Position numbers and translations under genes: made by a program
The notes under the pieces: generated by a model
Seen by the model: only the letters and a program-made list of their open reading frames with translations
What the model was told of the DNA's origin: nothing
Databases searched by the model: none
Assembly: GCF_001050115.1 (NCBI RefSeq)
Contig: NZ_CP012024.1
Coordinates: forward strand, 1,468,001-1,532,000
DNA length: 64,000 nt
Direction of reading: 5' to 3'
Source of the DNA: Bacillus smithii
GTDB lineage: Bacteria; Bacillota; Bacilli; Bacillales; DSM-4216
Part shown: positions 27,576 to 37,893 of the stretch, piece by piece
How the letters are laid out: each line of letters opens with the position of its first letter
Position numbering within the stretch: position 1 is the first letter of the stretch

Positions 27576-28292
27576 TTACAGCCGACCGTTTCGCACAACA
27601 TCAACCATGGCTTTATTAGGATAATCGTTTTCCATATATTGCTGTACTGTTTTTTCAATATCATAGTTTACTCGTTCAATAGAAACGCGTACATTTCCAT
27701 CTTCTGCTTCCACGATACCATAAGAAGCCATCGCTTGGCCGTCGAACGGTAATCCGACGCTGCCAATATTCAATACTGTTTTGCCGTTCAAGAAACGGAT
27801 ATAAGGTAAATGAATATGACCATAAATATAAAAATCAGCCATGTTTTCGGCCATTAGCCTTTTTTCCAAATGAACATCATCGGTGTCGGGACGGATGATG
27901 TCAAATAAGCTGTTTGGAGTTGCGTGAAACGCTAGGATTGCCTTACCGTTCAAGTCGATTTGGAGAGTTTGCGGAAGGTTTTGTAAATAATCGATATCCG
28001 CTGAATCTAGATGAGCGACTGTCCATTCTCGTTCCTTTTTCATTACATCCAGCGCCTTATCCGGTACTTCTCCTTTTTGAATGCCGCGTACCACCCATTC
28101 GTCGGCATTTCCTTTGATCACATTGGCATTCAATGAACGAATCAGGTCTAAAGCTTGTTTTGGATTCGGCCCTCGAAAGCAAAGATCACCCAGTACATAA
28201 ATTTGATCGATCTGTTTTTTGGCGATATCGTCCAAAACGGCTTCGAGTGCGAATGCATTTCCATGAATATCAGAGATAAAAGCAGCTTTCAT
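27576..28292 (-). CDS. Calcineurin-like metallophosphoesterase
   Basis: 238 residues, cytoplasmic. Motifs of the two-metal site are D8/H10 (SDIHGN), D36 (GDLCFRGPNP), N62 (KGNADEW), H (FHATP) and GHIH. It belongs to the YfcE/MJ0936-type phosphodiesterases. Substrate not deducible. It stands alone on the minus strand. Confidence 0.85.
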   Translation of the reverse strand: MKAAFISDIHGNAFALEAVLDDIAKKQIDQIYVLGDLCFRGPNPKQALDLIRSLNANVIKGNADEWVVRGIQKGEVPDKALDVMKKEREWTVAHLDSADIDYLQNLPQTLQIDLNGKAILAFHATPNSLFDIIRPDTDDVHLEKRLMAENMADFYIYGHIHLPYIRFLNGKTVLNIGSVGLPFDGQAMASYGIVEAEDGNVRVSIERVNYDIEKTVQQYMENDYPNKAMVDVVRNGRL

Positions 28293-28502
28293 TCATTATG
28301 CACCTCTTTTTCCTTGAAAAGGATATTGGAATCAACTTTAAGTTGCCAGTCAGTAAAGGCAATTCCATTCTTTTTATACCACATTTGGTGGGTTCCGACC
28401 AATTTGAAAAGGCATGGATGAAGATGAATCAAGACTAGAAATGACAGAATAAATCGCTTTCGTTAACGAACAATATAGTAGGAAAAGAAGTAAAGGGAGT
28501 GC

Positions 28503-29852
28503 ATGGACATGGACAGAAACAAAAGTTCTTCTAAGGAGGGGCAGCTTGAATGGTGGCAGTTATCCTTAATCGGGGTCGGCTGCATAATCGGCACCGGCTA
28601 TTTCCTTGGATCCGGTCTTGCCATCCGCAATGCTGGGCCATCCGTCATCCTTTCTTATATTCTTGCGGCAATTTCCACTTACATCGTTTTTGATGCGTTA
28701 GCAAAAATGACAAAAAATGACCCGCAAAAAGGCTCTTTTAGATCTTATGCCAAAAAAGCTTATGGACGATGGGCTGGATTTTCCACAGGGTGGGTTTATT
28801 GGTGTTCGGAAATGTTAATTATGGGAAGCCAAATGACTGCGTTATCGATATTTTCGCGTTTCTGGTTTCCAAATGTCCCATTATGGGTCTTTGCAGCCGG
28901 TTATGCCGTTTTGGGGATTATGGTTGTATTAACGGGTACGAAAGGTTTTGACAGGCTAGAAAATGTTTTTGCCGTTATGAAAGTTTCCGCCATTTTGATG
29001 TTTATTGTGATCGCTTTGCTTGCATTATGTGGAGTTTTAGACGGAGGAAATGGCTTTCGAGTACCAACTACTATCCAACAACTATTTCCGAATGGAGTCA
29101 TAGGAGTTTGGGCTTCACTCATCTACGCCTTTTATTCATTTGGCGGGATTGAAATCATGGGAATACTGGCGATTCGCTTGCGGAAAAAAGAAGATGACCC
29201 AAAATCCGGAAGCTTCATGCTTTTTTTGCTGGCACTCATTTACTGCCTCTCTCTCGGTTTGGCGGTGATGATGGATTCTTGGAAGGCCTTTTATTCGAAG
29301 GAAAGTCCTTTTGTCATCGCTTTAAATGACTATCACCTGCCGTTTTTCCCGCATATTTTTAACGGAGCGTTCATTATCGCCGGTTTTTCCACGATGTGCG
29401 CTTCCTTGTTTTCGATTACATCTATGCTTGTGATGTTAGCGCAAGATGGAGATGCCCCTGCTGCGTTAGCAAAAAATGGGAAATGGAAATTAAAAGTTCC
29501 TGTAAAAGCTCTGGGTTTGACGGCGGCAGGAATGGCCGCTTCCGTTATATTGGCGCTCGCGATGCCGGATAAAGTGTATGAATATATTACAACTGCCGCC
29601 GGTTTAATGCTTTTGTATAATTGGTTTTTTATTCTTCTCTATTCAAGGCGGCTGATCGAATTAAACGCATGGGGCAAAACAAAGAGATGGTCAGGGATGG
29701 TGCTCATCATTTTGGCGGTTAGCGGTACTTTATTGGAAAAAACGAGTCGATTTGGTTTTTTCGGCAGCTTATTGTTTGTCGGAATCGTTGCCATTGTAGT
29801 GCTGAAAATACGATCCAATTGGAAAAAGGAGCAAAAACCGGCTCCTGTTTAA
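28503..29852 (+). CDS. APC-family amino acid permease (YbxG-like)
   Basis: 449 residues with about 12 helices. The GVGCIIGTGYFLGSG motif and AGPSVILSYILAA are typical of the amino acid transporter family that includes B. subtilis YbxG and AapA. Substrate inferred only as an amino acid. Presence of a YbxH-like gene nearby echoes the ybxG-ybxH region of B. subtilis. Its stop overlaps that of the convergent LysE-type gene. Confidence 0.85.
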   Translation: MDMDRNKSSSKEGQLEWWQLSLIGVGCIIGTGYFLGSGLAIRNAGPSVILSYILAAISTYIVFDALAKMTKNDPQKGSFRSYAKKAYGRWAGFSTGWVYWCSEMLIMGSQMTALSIFSRFWFPNVPLWVFAAGYAVLGIMVVLTGTKGFDRLENVFAVMKVSAILMFIVIALLALCGVLDGGNGFRVPTTIQQLFPNGVIGVWASLIYAFYSFGGIEIMGILAIRLRKKEDDPKSGSFMLFLLALIYCLSLGLAVMMDSWKAFYSKESPFVIALNDYHLPFFPHIFNGAFIIAGFSTMCASLFSITSMLVMLAQDGDAPAALAKNGKWKLKVPVKALGLTAAGMAASVILALAMPDKVYEYITTAAGLMLLYNWFFILLYSRRLIELNAWGKTKRWSGMVLIILAVSGTLLEKTSRFGFFGSLLFVGIVAIVVLKIRSNWKKEQKPAPV

Positions 29853-30484
29853 TGGGCGATGAGAGTCATAATACCTTGAAAACCGAAATAAAAGCCAAAA
29901 CCGACGAGCGACAGACCGGATAGAAAAGAAGTCAAATACAAAAAGTTGGTGGACAAAAGTTTGCGAAAACTGCTAGCGATAAATGCCATCGTTAGATCCC
30001 ATAAAAAAATACCCGCGAAGATGGTTCCGCTCAAAAAGAACAATTGCTCTTTTCCGTAAGTAGTGGCTGTTTTAGCCAGCACCGAACCGTAAATCCCCAA
30101 CCAAAATAAAATGGTTAACGGATTGGACAAAGACATAAAAAAACCGGAAATAAACGTTTTAAAAAGCGGTTGGCTGCTTCGGTGAACATTTGCAGAAATT
30201 TTTCCGGCCGTTAAAAGACTTTCAACGCCAGTGTAAACAAGTACAAAAAATCCGAACAACCAAAGAAAGGCTTGGATGAAAGGAGCGTCAAGAAAACGGA
30301 CAAAACCAAGATAAACAAGCATCATATAAAACGCGTCTGCAATGAGAGCGCCGACGCCGACAAGCCAGGCGTGCATAAAACCGTTTTTGATTCCTTTGTC
30401 CAATTGAGCGGCATTAATCGGTCCGATCGGTGCCGCCAACGATAATCCTAAAAGAAGATAACTGACAAATAAACTGACGCTCAT
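29849..30484 (-). CDS. LysE/RhtB-family amino acid exporter
   Basis: 211 residues with six helices, starting MSVSLFVSYLLLGLSLAAPIG, with the SNPLTILFWLGIYG segment of the family. A much longer frame reads upstream to 30907, but GGAGGG lies 10 nt before ATG 30484 and the length then fits the family. Convergent with the permease gene; the two stop codons overlap in TTTAATG. Confidence 0.85.
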   Translation of the reverse strand: MSVSLFVSYLLLGLSLAAPIGPINAAQLDKGIKNGFMHAWLVGVGALIADAFYMMLVYLGFVRFLDAPFIQAFLWLFGFFVLVYTGVESLLTAGKISANVHRSSQPLFKTFISGFFMSLSNPLTILFWLGIYGSVLAKTATTYGKEQLFFLSGTIFAGIFLWDLTMAFIASSFRKLLSTNFLYLTSFLSGLSLVGFGFYFGFQGIMTLIAH

Positions 30485-30897
30485 TGAGTCTACCCTCCAC
30501 GTTCTTTGCTCGTAAGATTCTATTCCAAAAGAAAGACTTGTATAACTCAAGCTTTTGGAAAAAAGATAATATCCAGTTAATAGAAAAATGATGAAATGTG
30601 ATGTAAATGCGTGGAGGGAGTTTGACAAAAGATCAACCCAAAATAGAAAAAGGCGGATGCGGATGGATAATGACCGTAAGCATGAAAACGAAAAGTCTCT
30701 TTTGTGTAAAAAAATTATTGGAGACGATCCATATCGAAGCAATAAGGCTGGAAGGAATATCATGAAAATATTCTGAATTTTCAATAAAAATATGGTGCTT
30801 ATGCAGGATTTTTTTATTTTGCCACGAAATAGACAAATAAAATTCATAAAATAGACAAAAATTTCATAAGATACCAATAGAAAGGGAGGCGTAAAGG

Positions 30898-31104
30898 ATG
30901 TGGGCATTTTTGGGTGAGCATATGCTATCCATTATTAAATTTTTGATTGGAAGCGTTTACATCGTGTTTTTGATAGTCCCGTTTTATTTGGCCAAATATT
31001 TTAAGCAATTGGAAGAGCAAGAGAAATGGGACAAATGGAATGAACAGATGGAAAAATACAAACTCTCTGTTCGGAAGAGAAAAAAACGACCCGTCAATTT
31101 TTAG
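30898..31104 (+). CDS. Small single-span membrane protein
   Basis: 68 residues: one helix (IIKFLIGSVYIVFLIVPFYLA, ~11-31), then a charged coiled-coil-like tail (QLEEQEKWDKWNEQMEKYK) ending in KRKKR. AAGGGAGG precedes ATG 30898 and a terminator follows. Not recognised. Confidence 0.6.
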   Translation: MWAFLGEHMLSIIKFLIGSVYIVFLIVPFYLAKYFKQLEEQEKWDKWNEQMEKYKLSVRKRKKRPVNF

Positions 31105-31111
31105 AAGTCGC

Positions 31112-31143
31112 TGGCCCTTGGATGAATCCAAGGGTCTTTTTTA
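31112..31143 (+). terminator. Intrinsic terminator
   Basis: GGCCCTTGGAT pairs with ATCCAAGGGTC, followed by six T. Confidence 0.88.
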
Positions 31144-31409
31144 ATGGAGAATTTTAAAAAGTATGTACTAAAAAAGAATGGATTCGTTCATTAGAGTTCA
31201 AGGAAGCAATTGTTTTTGAAATTTGGGACGAGCAGTTTTTTGATTGAAAAGCGATCAGTGAAAATTCTTTAAATCATGTTTGTTTTTTTGATGTAAGGTG
31301 ATTTTTCATCATGATATTTGATAAGTAAACTTTTATATAATGAAAGTGAACATACATGCCACATTTGTTATAATCACTAGTAAGCTTTCATCGTGGGAGG
31401 GAGATACTG

Positions 31410-33434
31410 TTGGAAGACAAGGTGACAATGGTCCGATCTGTTTGTCCGCTGGATTGTCCGGATGCTTGCAGTTTAATGGTGGAAAAACGAAATGGAAGAA
31501 TTGTAAAAGTGGAGGGGAACAAAGATCATCCCGTGACAAAAGGGGTCATTTGCCATAAAGTTCGAAAATTCCCGGAAAGAACCTATCACAAAGAGCGTGT
31601 TCTTTATCCGTTAAAAAGAACGGGAAAAAAGGGGACGATGACTTTTCAAAGGATATCTTGGGAGGAAGCTTATGATGAAATCGTTACACGATTTCAGCGG
31701 GTGATCCAAACTTATGGCAGTGAAGCCATTTTGCCTTACAGCTTTTATGGAAATATGGGGATATTAAACAGCGAAGGGATGGATCGGAGATTTTTTCATA
31801 AATTAGGCGCCAGTTTTTTGGATCGGACGATTTGCAATTCGGCCGGAGCGCAAGGATTTCGATACACGATGGGGGCAAACAAAGGCATTGATCCAGAAGA
31901 AACGATTTATTCTAAGCTCATTTTGATTTGGGGCTGCAATGCCGTGAGCACTAATTTGCATCAAGTACTCTATGCCAATGAAGCCAAAAAACGTGGAGCG
32001 AAAATTGTTGTCATCGATACGCATCGCAACCGTACTGCAAAATGGGCTGATTGTTTTTTGCAGATCCGACCCGGAACGGATGCAGCGTTAGCGATTGGCT
32101 TGATGCATGTACTGATTCAAGAAAACTTGATTGATACAGATTTTATTCAAAAATATACAATCGGCTTTGAAGAATTAAAAAAGGAGGCTTTAGCTTATAC
32201 TCCTTCCATCACGGCAAAATGGACAGGCCTTTCTGAGGAAGAGATTCTTTCATTGGCGAGATTATACGGTCAAACCACTCCTTCTTTTATTAGAATTGGA
32301 AATGGCTTGCAGCATCATGAAAATGGCGGGATGGCCGTCCGTGCCATCGCATGTTTGCCGGCTTTAACCGGACAGTGGGGAATTCGTGGTGGAGGTGCTT
32401 TAAAAGGAAACAGTGGTTTTTTTCCTTTTCATCATTATAAAATCCAACGTCCTGATCTCCATCAAAATCCTCGCGCCTACACCATTAACATGAATCAGCT
32501 CGGAAATGCTCTGCTTGATCGGTCTCGCCCGATTAAAGTGTTGTTTGTGTATAACAGTAATCCGGCGCAAGTAGCACCTGATCAACAAAAGGTAAGAGCC
32601 GGATTGTTGCGGGACGATTTATTTACCGTTGTTCATGATCAGTTTCTTACGGATACTTGCCGTTATGCAGATATCGTTCTTCCTGCAACCACTCATTTCG
32701 AAAATTGGGACCTGTATAAATCATACTGGCATCTGTATTTGCAGCTTCACGAGCCGGTCATTCCTCCTCAAGGAGAAGCAAAATCGAATTTTACCTTGTT
32801 TAAGGAACTAGCGGAGCGTATGGGATTTGATGATGTGGCATTTCGTGTTACTGAAGAAGAGATGATAAAAGAAATTGTAGAGGATATCGGCATCGATTAT
32901 GACGAATTAAAGAAAAAGGGCTATGTCAAAATAGGCGCTGCAAACAATACTTTTCCGCAGTACTTTCCCACTCCATCCAAAAAAGTGGAATTTTACTCGG
33001 AAAGGATGAAAAAAGAGGGGTTGCCGCCTGTCCCTGTATTTACTCCTATTCAACCAATGGAGAAAAAATTCCCTCTCATGTTGATTTCTGGACCCAATCA
33101 TCAATTCTTAAATTCTACTTTTGGAAATATAGCTGCATTAAAAAAATTTGAAGGAAAACCTCGGCTGCAAATCCATCCAAAAGATGCTATACAACGCGGA
33201 ATCAAAACAGACGATATGGTCATTGTTTACAATCAGAGGGGGCGCTGCCGTTTGTTCGCAAACGTCACAGAAGATTGTTTAAAAGGAACCGCCGTAATTC
33301 AAGGACTTTGGTGGGATGACGAACAATCCGGATTCCAATCCGTCAATGTTTTAACGTCGCAGCAATTGGCAGACATGGGAGGAGGAGCTTGCTTTTTTTC
33401 TACTTTTGTAGAAGTTCAAAAAGAGAGCCAGTAA
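31410..33434 (+). CDS. Molybdopterin oxidoreductase (YyaE-like)
   Basis: 674 residues from TTG 31410, with GGGAGGGAG upstream. The N-terminal [4Fe-4S] motif is CPLDCPDAC with a fourth cysteine in GVICHK, followed by the three molybdopterin-guanine-dinucleotide domains (FSTF and LTGQWGIRGGG blocks; C-terminal SGPNHQFLNSTFGN). It matches the DMSO-reductase superfamily protein YyaE of Bacillus. Cytoplasmic, with no Tat signal. Substrate unknown. Shares the MGD cofactor need with FdhA at 45 kb. Confidence 0.85.
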   Translation: MEDKVTMVRSVCPLDCPDACSLMVEKRNGRIVKVEGNKDHPVTKGVICHKVRKFPERTYHKERVLYPLKRTGKKGTMTFQRISWEEAYDEIVTRFQRVIQTYGSEAILPYSFYGNMGILNSEGMDRRFFHKLGASFLDRTICNSAGAQGFRYTMGANKGIDPEETIYSKLILIWGCNAVSTNLHQVLYANEAKKRGAKIVVIDTHRNRTAKWADCFLQIRPGTDAALAIGLMHVLIQENLIDTDFIQKYTIGFEELKKEALAYTPSITAKWTGLSEEEILSLARLYGQTTPSFIRIGNGLQHHENGGMAVRAIACLPALTGQWGIRGGGALKGNSGFFPFHHYKIQRPDLHQNPRAYTINMNQLGNALLDRSRPIKVLFVYNSNPAQVAPDQQKVRAGLLRDDLFTVVHDQFLTDTCRYADIVLPATTHFENWDLYKSYWHLYLQLHEPVIPPQGEAKSNFTLFKELAERMGFDDVAFRVTEEEMIKEIVEDIGIDYDELKKKGYVKIGAANNTFPQYFPTPSKKVEFYSERMKKEGLPPVPVFTPIQPMEKKFPLMLISGPNHQFLNSTFGNIAALKKFEGKPRLQIHPKDAIQRGIKTDDMVIVYNQRGRCRLFANVTEDCLKGTAVIQGLWWDDEQSGFQSVNVLTSQQLADMGGGACFFSTFVEVQKESQ

Positions 33435-33441
33435 GTTTTAG

Positions 33442-33469
33442 CTGACGATGAAAGGATCGTCAGTTTTTT
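33442..33469 (+). terminator. Intrinsic terminator
   Basis: CTGACGAT pairs with ATCGTCAG, followed by six T. Confidence 0.88.
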
Positions 33470-33677
33470 CGCTTGTAAAAAAAGGAAATGCAAAGTATTT
33501 TAGAGCAAATACGTTTGAAAAGGTTGCTGCAAGCCTAAATGTATGCTGGAGTGTCAGCCTTTGCGACTTATATATTCAAAACGGATTTTTTTCATGCAAA
33601 TAAAATGAAACATTTTTCCGAACTTTCCATTACTTCCGCAAACTGTTAAACTAGTAGTATTAGGGAGGGAGAATCAT

Positions 33678-34661
33678 TTGGAAAGAGGGGATACAATGCC
33701 AAGTGCGCAATATTTGGGCCACGGGATTTCGTTATTGGACGTACGGGATTTAGGACGTGAAAAAAGAACGGGAACATATGTAATTCAAGAAGAAAAATTG
33801 ACGATTATTGAAACAAGTGGAAGTCCATCTATCCCTTATATTCTGCAGGGATTGGAACAGTTGGGGCTAAAGGCTGCTGACATTCAATACATCATTGTGA
33901 CACATATTCATCTCGATCACGCTGGAGGAGCAGGACTGCTTTTGGAAAAATGCCCGAAAGCAAAAGTGATTGTACATCCAAAGGGGAAACGACATCTTAT
34001 CGATCCATCGAGATTGATCCAAGGGGCAAAGGCTGTATATGGCGAAAAATTCGAAGAGTTTTTTGAACCTGTTGTGCCTGTTCCGGAAGATCGTTTAATC
34101 GTGAAACGGGATGGGGAAACGCTGGAAATTGGTCATGACCGTATACTTACGTTTTTGGATACACCAGGCCATGCTTATCATCATTTTTCTATTTATGACC
34201 CGAAAAGCAACGGTATCTTTACGGGAGATACAGTTGGGATTATCTATACTCCGCTTTTGGAAAATGGACTGGATTTTTATTTGCCTACAACTTCTCCGAA
34301 TCATTTTAATCCGGAAGCAATGCTCCAATCTGCTGATCGAATTGAGAAACTAGGGATTAGCCGGATTTATTTTGGCCATTTTGGAATGAGTGAAGATCCA
34401 TCCGCTGCTTTCCGGCAATTACGATTTTGGCTTCCTATATTTGTAGAAGCAGGACAGCAAGTGGCCGACAGCAACCTTTCTTTTGAAAAAAAGACGGAGG
34501 CCGTTTATCAAACATTAAAGAAAAAAGTTACTCGATATTTGGATGAACGAAAGGTGCCACGCACTTCAAACGTTTATGAAATACTCGATTTAGATTTAAC
34601 GATCTGCTCGATGGGAATTGTTGATTATTTTCAAAAAAGAATGGCTGAATCTGAGAAATAA
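33678..34661 (+). CDS. MBL-fold metal-dependent hydrolase
   Basis: 327 residues. THIHLDHAGG (H76, H78, D80, H81), DTPGHAYHH and FTGDTVG are the metallo-beta-lactamase metal ligands. It has two usable starts: TTG 33678 behind GGGAGGGAG, and ATG 33696 behind GAGGGG. Resembles glyoxalase-II-like or quorum-lactonase-like hydrolases; the substrate is not deducible. Followed after 34 nt by the HemD-like gene. Confidence 0.82.
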   Translation: MERGDTMPSAQYLGHGISLLDVRDLGREKRTGTYVIQEEKLTIIETSGSPSIPYILQGLEQLGLKAADIQYIIVTHIHLDHAGGAGLLLEKCPKAKVIVHPKGKRHLIDPSRLIQGAKAVYGEKFEEFFEPVVPVPEDRLIVKRDGETLEIGHDRILTFLDTPGHAYHHFSIYDPKSNGIFTGDTVGIIYTPLLENGLDFYLPTTSPNHFNPEAMLQSADRIEKLGISRIYFGHFGMSEDPSAAFRQLRFWLPIFVEAGQQVADSNLSFEKKTEAVYQTLKKKVTRYLDERKVPRTSNVYEILDLDLTICSMGIVDYFQKRMAESEK

Positions 34662-34695
34662 TCGTTCGAGCGGCTTTCAACAAGGAGGGGTCACA

Positions 34696-35532
34696 TTGAG
34701 TAAAGGTCTATCAGGTAAGCGAATCGTGATTGGCGGTTCGCGAAAAACAGAAGAGATGAGCACATTAATCGAAAAACAAGGCGGAACACCGATCGTCCGT
34801 CCACTTCAAGGAACCGTTTTCAAAGCAGAAAAGGAAGTGGAGCCGGATTTGCGGAAATTTGTTGATGAAGGATCGGACTGGACCGTGTTTACAACCGGAG
34901 CGGGAGTACAAACGCTTTTGGACTTGGCAGAAAAGATCGGAATACAAGAAAAATTTTTACATAGGATCCGAACCACGAGTGTTGCCGCAAGAGGCTATAA
35001 GACGATCGCTGCTCTTAAAAAGATCGGAATTCAACCGGTCGTCGTTGATGAAGATGGTACGACAAGAGGACTGATACGAGCGCTACAAGGAACCGATTTT
35101 TCAGGAAAGAAGGTTACGATACAGCTGCATGGAGAAAAAGCTCCTCGATTGAAGCAATTTTTTCAAGATCAAGGCGTTTCGGATATTTTAGAGATTCTTC
35201 CTTATCAGCATATTCCGCCGAAACGGGAAACAGTGGATACATTATGTCAGGAAATTTTGCAGCATGACGTGGATGCCGTTTGTTTCACGAGCGCGATACA
35301 AGTTCACTCTTTATTTTCGTTTGCTAAATCACAAAGATTGGATGAAGAACTGGTCAGGGCATTTCGTAATACAGTTTTGCCTGTCGCCGTGGGGAAAGTA
35401 ACGGCAGAAGCTTTGCAAGAGGAAGGGATTGACCGTTATCTCGTTCCGGAAAACGAACGTATGGGAGCGATGATTATAGAACTATCCCGTTATTATCAGC
35501 AACAATCAGAAAAAGTCGAAGACAATGTTTGA
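34696..35532 (+). CDS. Uroporphyrinogen-III synthase-like protein (HemD domain)
   Basis: 278 residues from TTG 34696, with AAGGAGGGG five bases upstream. Two HemD half-domains: VVIGG... with FTTGAGVQTLLDLA in the first and DAVCFTSAIQVHSLF with PVAVGKVTAEALQEEG in the second. The family cyclises hydroxymethylbilane in tetrapyrrole synthesis. It is away from the hem operon, so it may be a second synthase serving sirohaem or a regulatory paralogue. Likely co-transcribed with the MBL hydrolase. Confidence 0.78.
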   Translation: MSKGLSGKRIVIGGSRKTEEMSTLIEKQGGTPIVRPLQGTVFKAEKEVEPDLRKFVDEGSDWTVFTTGAGVQTLLDLAEKIGIQEKFLHRIRTTSVAARGYKTIAALKKIGIQPVVVDEDGTTRGLIRALQGTDFSGKKVTIQLHGEKAPRLKQFFQDQGVSDILEILPYQHIPPKRETVDTLCQEILQHDVDAVCFTSAIQVHSLFSFAKSQRLDEELVRAFRNTVLPVAVGKVTAEALQEEGIDRYLVPENERMGAMIIELSRYYQQQSEKVEDNV

Positions 35533-35533
35533 A

Positions 35534-35560
35534 GTCGCTTTCACGAAGCGGTTTTTTCCT
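35534..35560 (+). terminator. Intrinsic terminator
   Basis: CGCTTTCACGAAGCG stem directly after the HemD-like stop, followed by TTTTTT. Confidence 0.75.
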
Positions 35561-35737
35561 CTGCGTTTGCCAGCTTTTTGGCGTTTTCCCTAAACGAACA
35601 ATCAAGTGATCCGCCTTGTCTTTTCTTTCATCGAGGATTGAATCAATTTCTTTTTCAAACATTAAGCACATTAGTTTCATTTTTATCAAAAAAAGGGGAT
35701 AATGGTAAGGTATTTGTTTGAAAGAGGAGTGATTTTG

Positions 35738-36055
35738 ATGAAATGCAAACTAAATCGTAATGCAGCGAAAGTATTAAAAAAAATGCTGGAAAGCCCGGAA
35801 GCGGAAGGAAAAATGATTCGAGTATATATTACGGAAATTCACGGTGATCATGCTCATTATGGAATTAAGCTTGATACTCCAACAGAACATGATGAAATCG
35901 TGAATACGGATAAAGATATCGATATCTTATTAGATCGACGCGAAGAGTTTTTAGACGGAGTTTGGGTCCAATATTTCTACGTACCTCAGGAAGAATTCGT
36001 CATTACAAACCCATGGAAAGAGAAAGAAGCTCACCAGCATCACCATCATCATTAA
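35738..36055 (+). CDS. HesB/IscA-like protein (YneR family) with His-rich tail
   Basis: 105 residues from ATG 35738, behind GAGGAG; the longer frame from 35702 lacks a site. The NRNAAKVLKKML...GKMIRVYITEIHGDHAHYGIKLD pattern fits the HesB/YneR branch of the Fe-S biosynthesis fold, but the classical IscA cysteines are absent. The last residues are HQHHHHH, a natural metal-binding tail. Confidence 0.75.
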   Translation: MKCKLNRNAAKVLKKMLESPEAEGKMIRVYITEIHGDHAHYGIKLDTPTEHDEIVNTDKDIDILLDRREEFLDGVWVQYFYVPQEEFVITNPWKEKEAHQHHHHH

Positions 36056-36069
36056 TAATTAATCATTCA

Positions 36070-36105
36070 CAAAAGACAAGCCATCCTTTAGCGCTTGTCT
36101 TTTGT
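36070..36105 (+). terminator. Intrinsic terminator
   Basis: AAAAGACAAGC pairs with GCTTGTCTTTT. Confidence 0.82.
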
Positions 36106-36557
36106 TCAAAAGGCAAAAGGATCAGCTCTTTTTCTGTCCATTTTAAACATATTCTGGCTGGTGTTGAAAAATGCTAAATCTTGCTTTTTTATTGTTCTAT
36201 GTGACTGCAAAAGAAATGATTGAACAAAGGTTTTATTTTATGAGGAGTGTGACATCGTAAAGTATGAAGCAGGAAATATGGCAACTTGGCTAAAACCGTG
36301 AACAGATATTATCTTCATTTTTTATATGCCGTTTTTTCGCGCGGAAAAGACCGATCCAGTTCCGTTCTGCTTAACGTCCGGGAAATATTTTTATCATTAT
36401 ATTGTTTATTGATATAATATTATTAATTTTTTTAATATATTGAATTATATTTATTGTAATTGTATAATTTCATTATATGATCCTTCTTATAAGTTCAAAT
36501 AATAAATTTTAATAGCGCTTTCAAAAAGTGTAATGTATGAATTTGTGATGATGTATA
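36106..36557. other. AT-rich intergenic region before IS256
   Basis: About 450 bp, extremely AT-rich from 36390 to 36500 (alternating A/T stretches). No gene. It may be a curved, insertion-prone segment. Confidence 0.5.
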
Positions 36558-36649
36558 AAATTTTGTGTCAAGCATTTAGTTAGACCAAAAGAAAAAGGTA
36601 GGGTATTCTCTGATTTGACCAATCATCTAGAGAAAGGAGTACCCTACCT

Positions 36650-37816
36650 ATGTCTAAGAGTATATCGAATATAGATTGGATGAATCAACTGGAAAACGTT
36701 ATTCGTGAGTTTGTAAAGGAAAAATTAGAGCTGATCATGAAGGAAGAAATCCAGACTTTCCTCGAAATGGAACAAGAGGGAACGTCGAATAGAAGAAACG
36801 GCTATTACCATCGAAACCTAGACACGCAGTATGGTCGTATCGAAGGACTTTCTGTTCCAAGAGACCGAAAGGGGGAATTTCAAACGCAGCTGTTCACCCC
36901 TTACCAACGCCATACGGGCTGGCTCGAGGAAGCCATCATCAAGATGTATCAAAGTGGTATGAGTACGCGTGAAATTGGCAAGTTTATTGAACGAATTTTA
37001 GGCAAGGCCTATTCTCCTTCAACGATCAGTCGTATGACCGATATCGTGAAAGAAGACATTGAGAAATGGCACAAACGTCCCCTGAACAAACGTTATTCTG
37101 TCTTATATTTAGACGGATTGTATGTAAAACTTCGTCGCGATACCGTGGAGAAAGAAGTGATTTATGTGGTGTTGGGGGTCAACGAAGAAGGATATCGCGA
37201 AATTCTTGATTTTTTCGTAGGAGGACAGGAGAGTGCCTATGGATGGCAAGAGATTCTTCAACAGCTCTACAAAAGAGGCGTACAGGAAGTGCTTCTGGGC
37301 GTATTTGATGGCCTTCCGGGGCTAGAGGAAGCCTTTAAGGCTGTTTATCCGAAAGCCGATGTGCAGCGCTGTGTCGTTCACAAAGTACGTAATACCTTAA
37401 ATCGTGTTCGGAAAAAAGATCAATTTGAAGTGGCAGAGGATCTCAAACTGATTTATCGCGCACCGAATAAGGAGATTGCGTTACAGATGTTTCAACAGTT
37501 TGAGTCGAAATGGTCGAACAAGTATCCGAGAGAAGTTCAATCTTGGGCCAATGAGTTGGATGTCCTCCTTACATTTATGGATTATCCAAGCAGTATTCGA
37601 AGTGTGATTTACACGACCAATGCCATTGAACGAACGATCAAAGAGATTCGGAAACGTCTAAAGCCGATGAACAGTTTGAGTAGTTTAGAAGCCGCTGAAA
37701 AAGTCGTGTATTTGACCATCCAAGATTTTAATGAGAAATGGGCAGGACGAAAATTACGAGGATTTGCTGAAGCCTATGAAACCCTTCAACAAATGTTTGA
37801 AAAACGTTATAACTAA
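36650..37816 (+). CDS. IS256-family transposase
   Basis: 388 residues, intact. MULE-type DDE core with D in LYLDGLYVK, D in LGVFDGLPGLEE, the CVVHKVRN block and E in TTNAIERTIKEIRKR. AAAGGAG precedes ATG 36650. Confidence 0.93.
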   Translation: MSKSISNIDWMNQLENVIREFVKEKLELIMKEEIQTFLEMEQEGTSNRRNGYYHRNLDTQYGRIEGLSVPRDRKGEFQTQLFTPYQRHTGWLEEAIIKMYQSGMSTREIGKFIERILGKAYSPSTISRMTDIVKEDIEKWHKRPLNKRYSVLYLDGLYVKLRRDTVEKEVIYVVLGVNEEGYREILDFFVGGQESAYGWQEILQQLYKRGVQEVLLGVFDGLPGLEEAFKAVYPKADVQRCVVHKVRNTLNRVRKKDQFEVAEDLKLIYRAPNKEIALQMFQQFESKWSNKYPREVQSWANELDVLLTFMDYPSSIRSVIYTTNAIERTIKEIRKRLKPMNSLSSLEAAEKVVYLTIQDFNEKWAGRKLRGFAEAYETLQQMFEKRYN

Positions 37817-37857
37817 CCAAATATTGTAAACGAACAAAATAAAGGGATTCTCCCTTT

Positions 37858-37893
37858 CCACACAGGAGACTGAATATTCAGTCTCCTGTGTGG
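37858..37893. repeat. Perfect 36-bp palindrome inside the IS256 right end
   Basis: CCACACAGGAGACTGAAT is followed immediately by its reverse complement, with no loop. It lies 42 bp after the transposase stop, without a T run. Probably a transcription barrier or part of the transposase binding region. Confidence 0.8.

Noticed and set aside
30484-30907. N-terminal extension of the LysE-type exporter
   Set aside because: The extended frame has no ribosome binding site, whereas ATG 30484 has GGAGGG and gives the family length.
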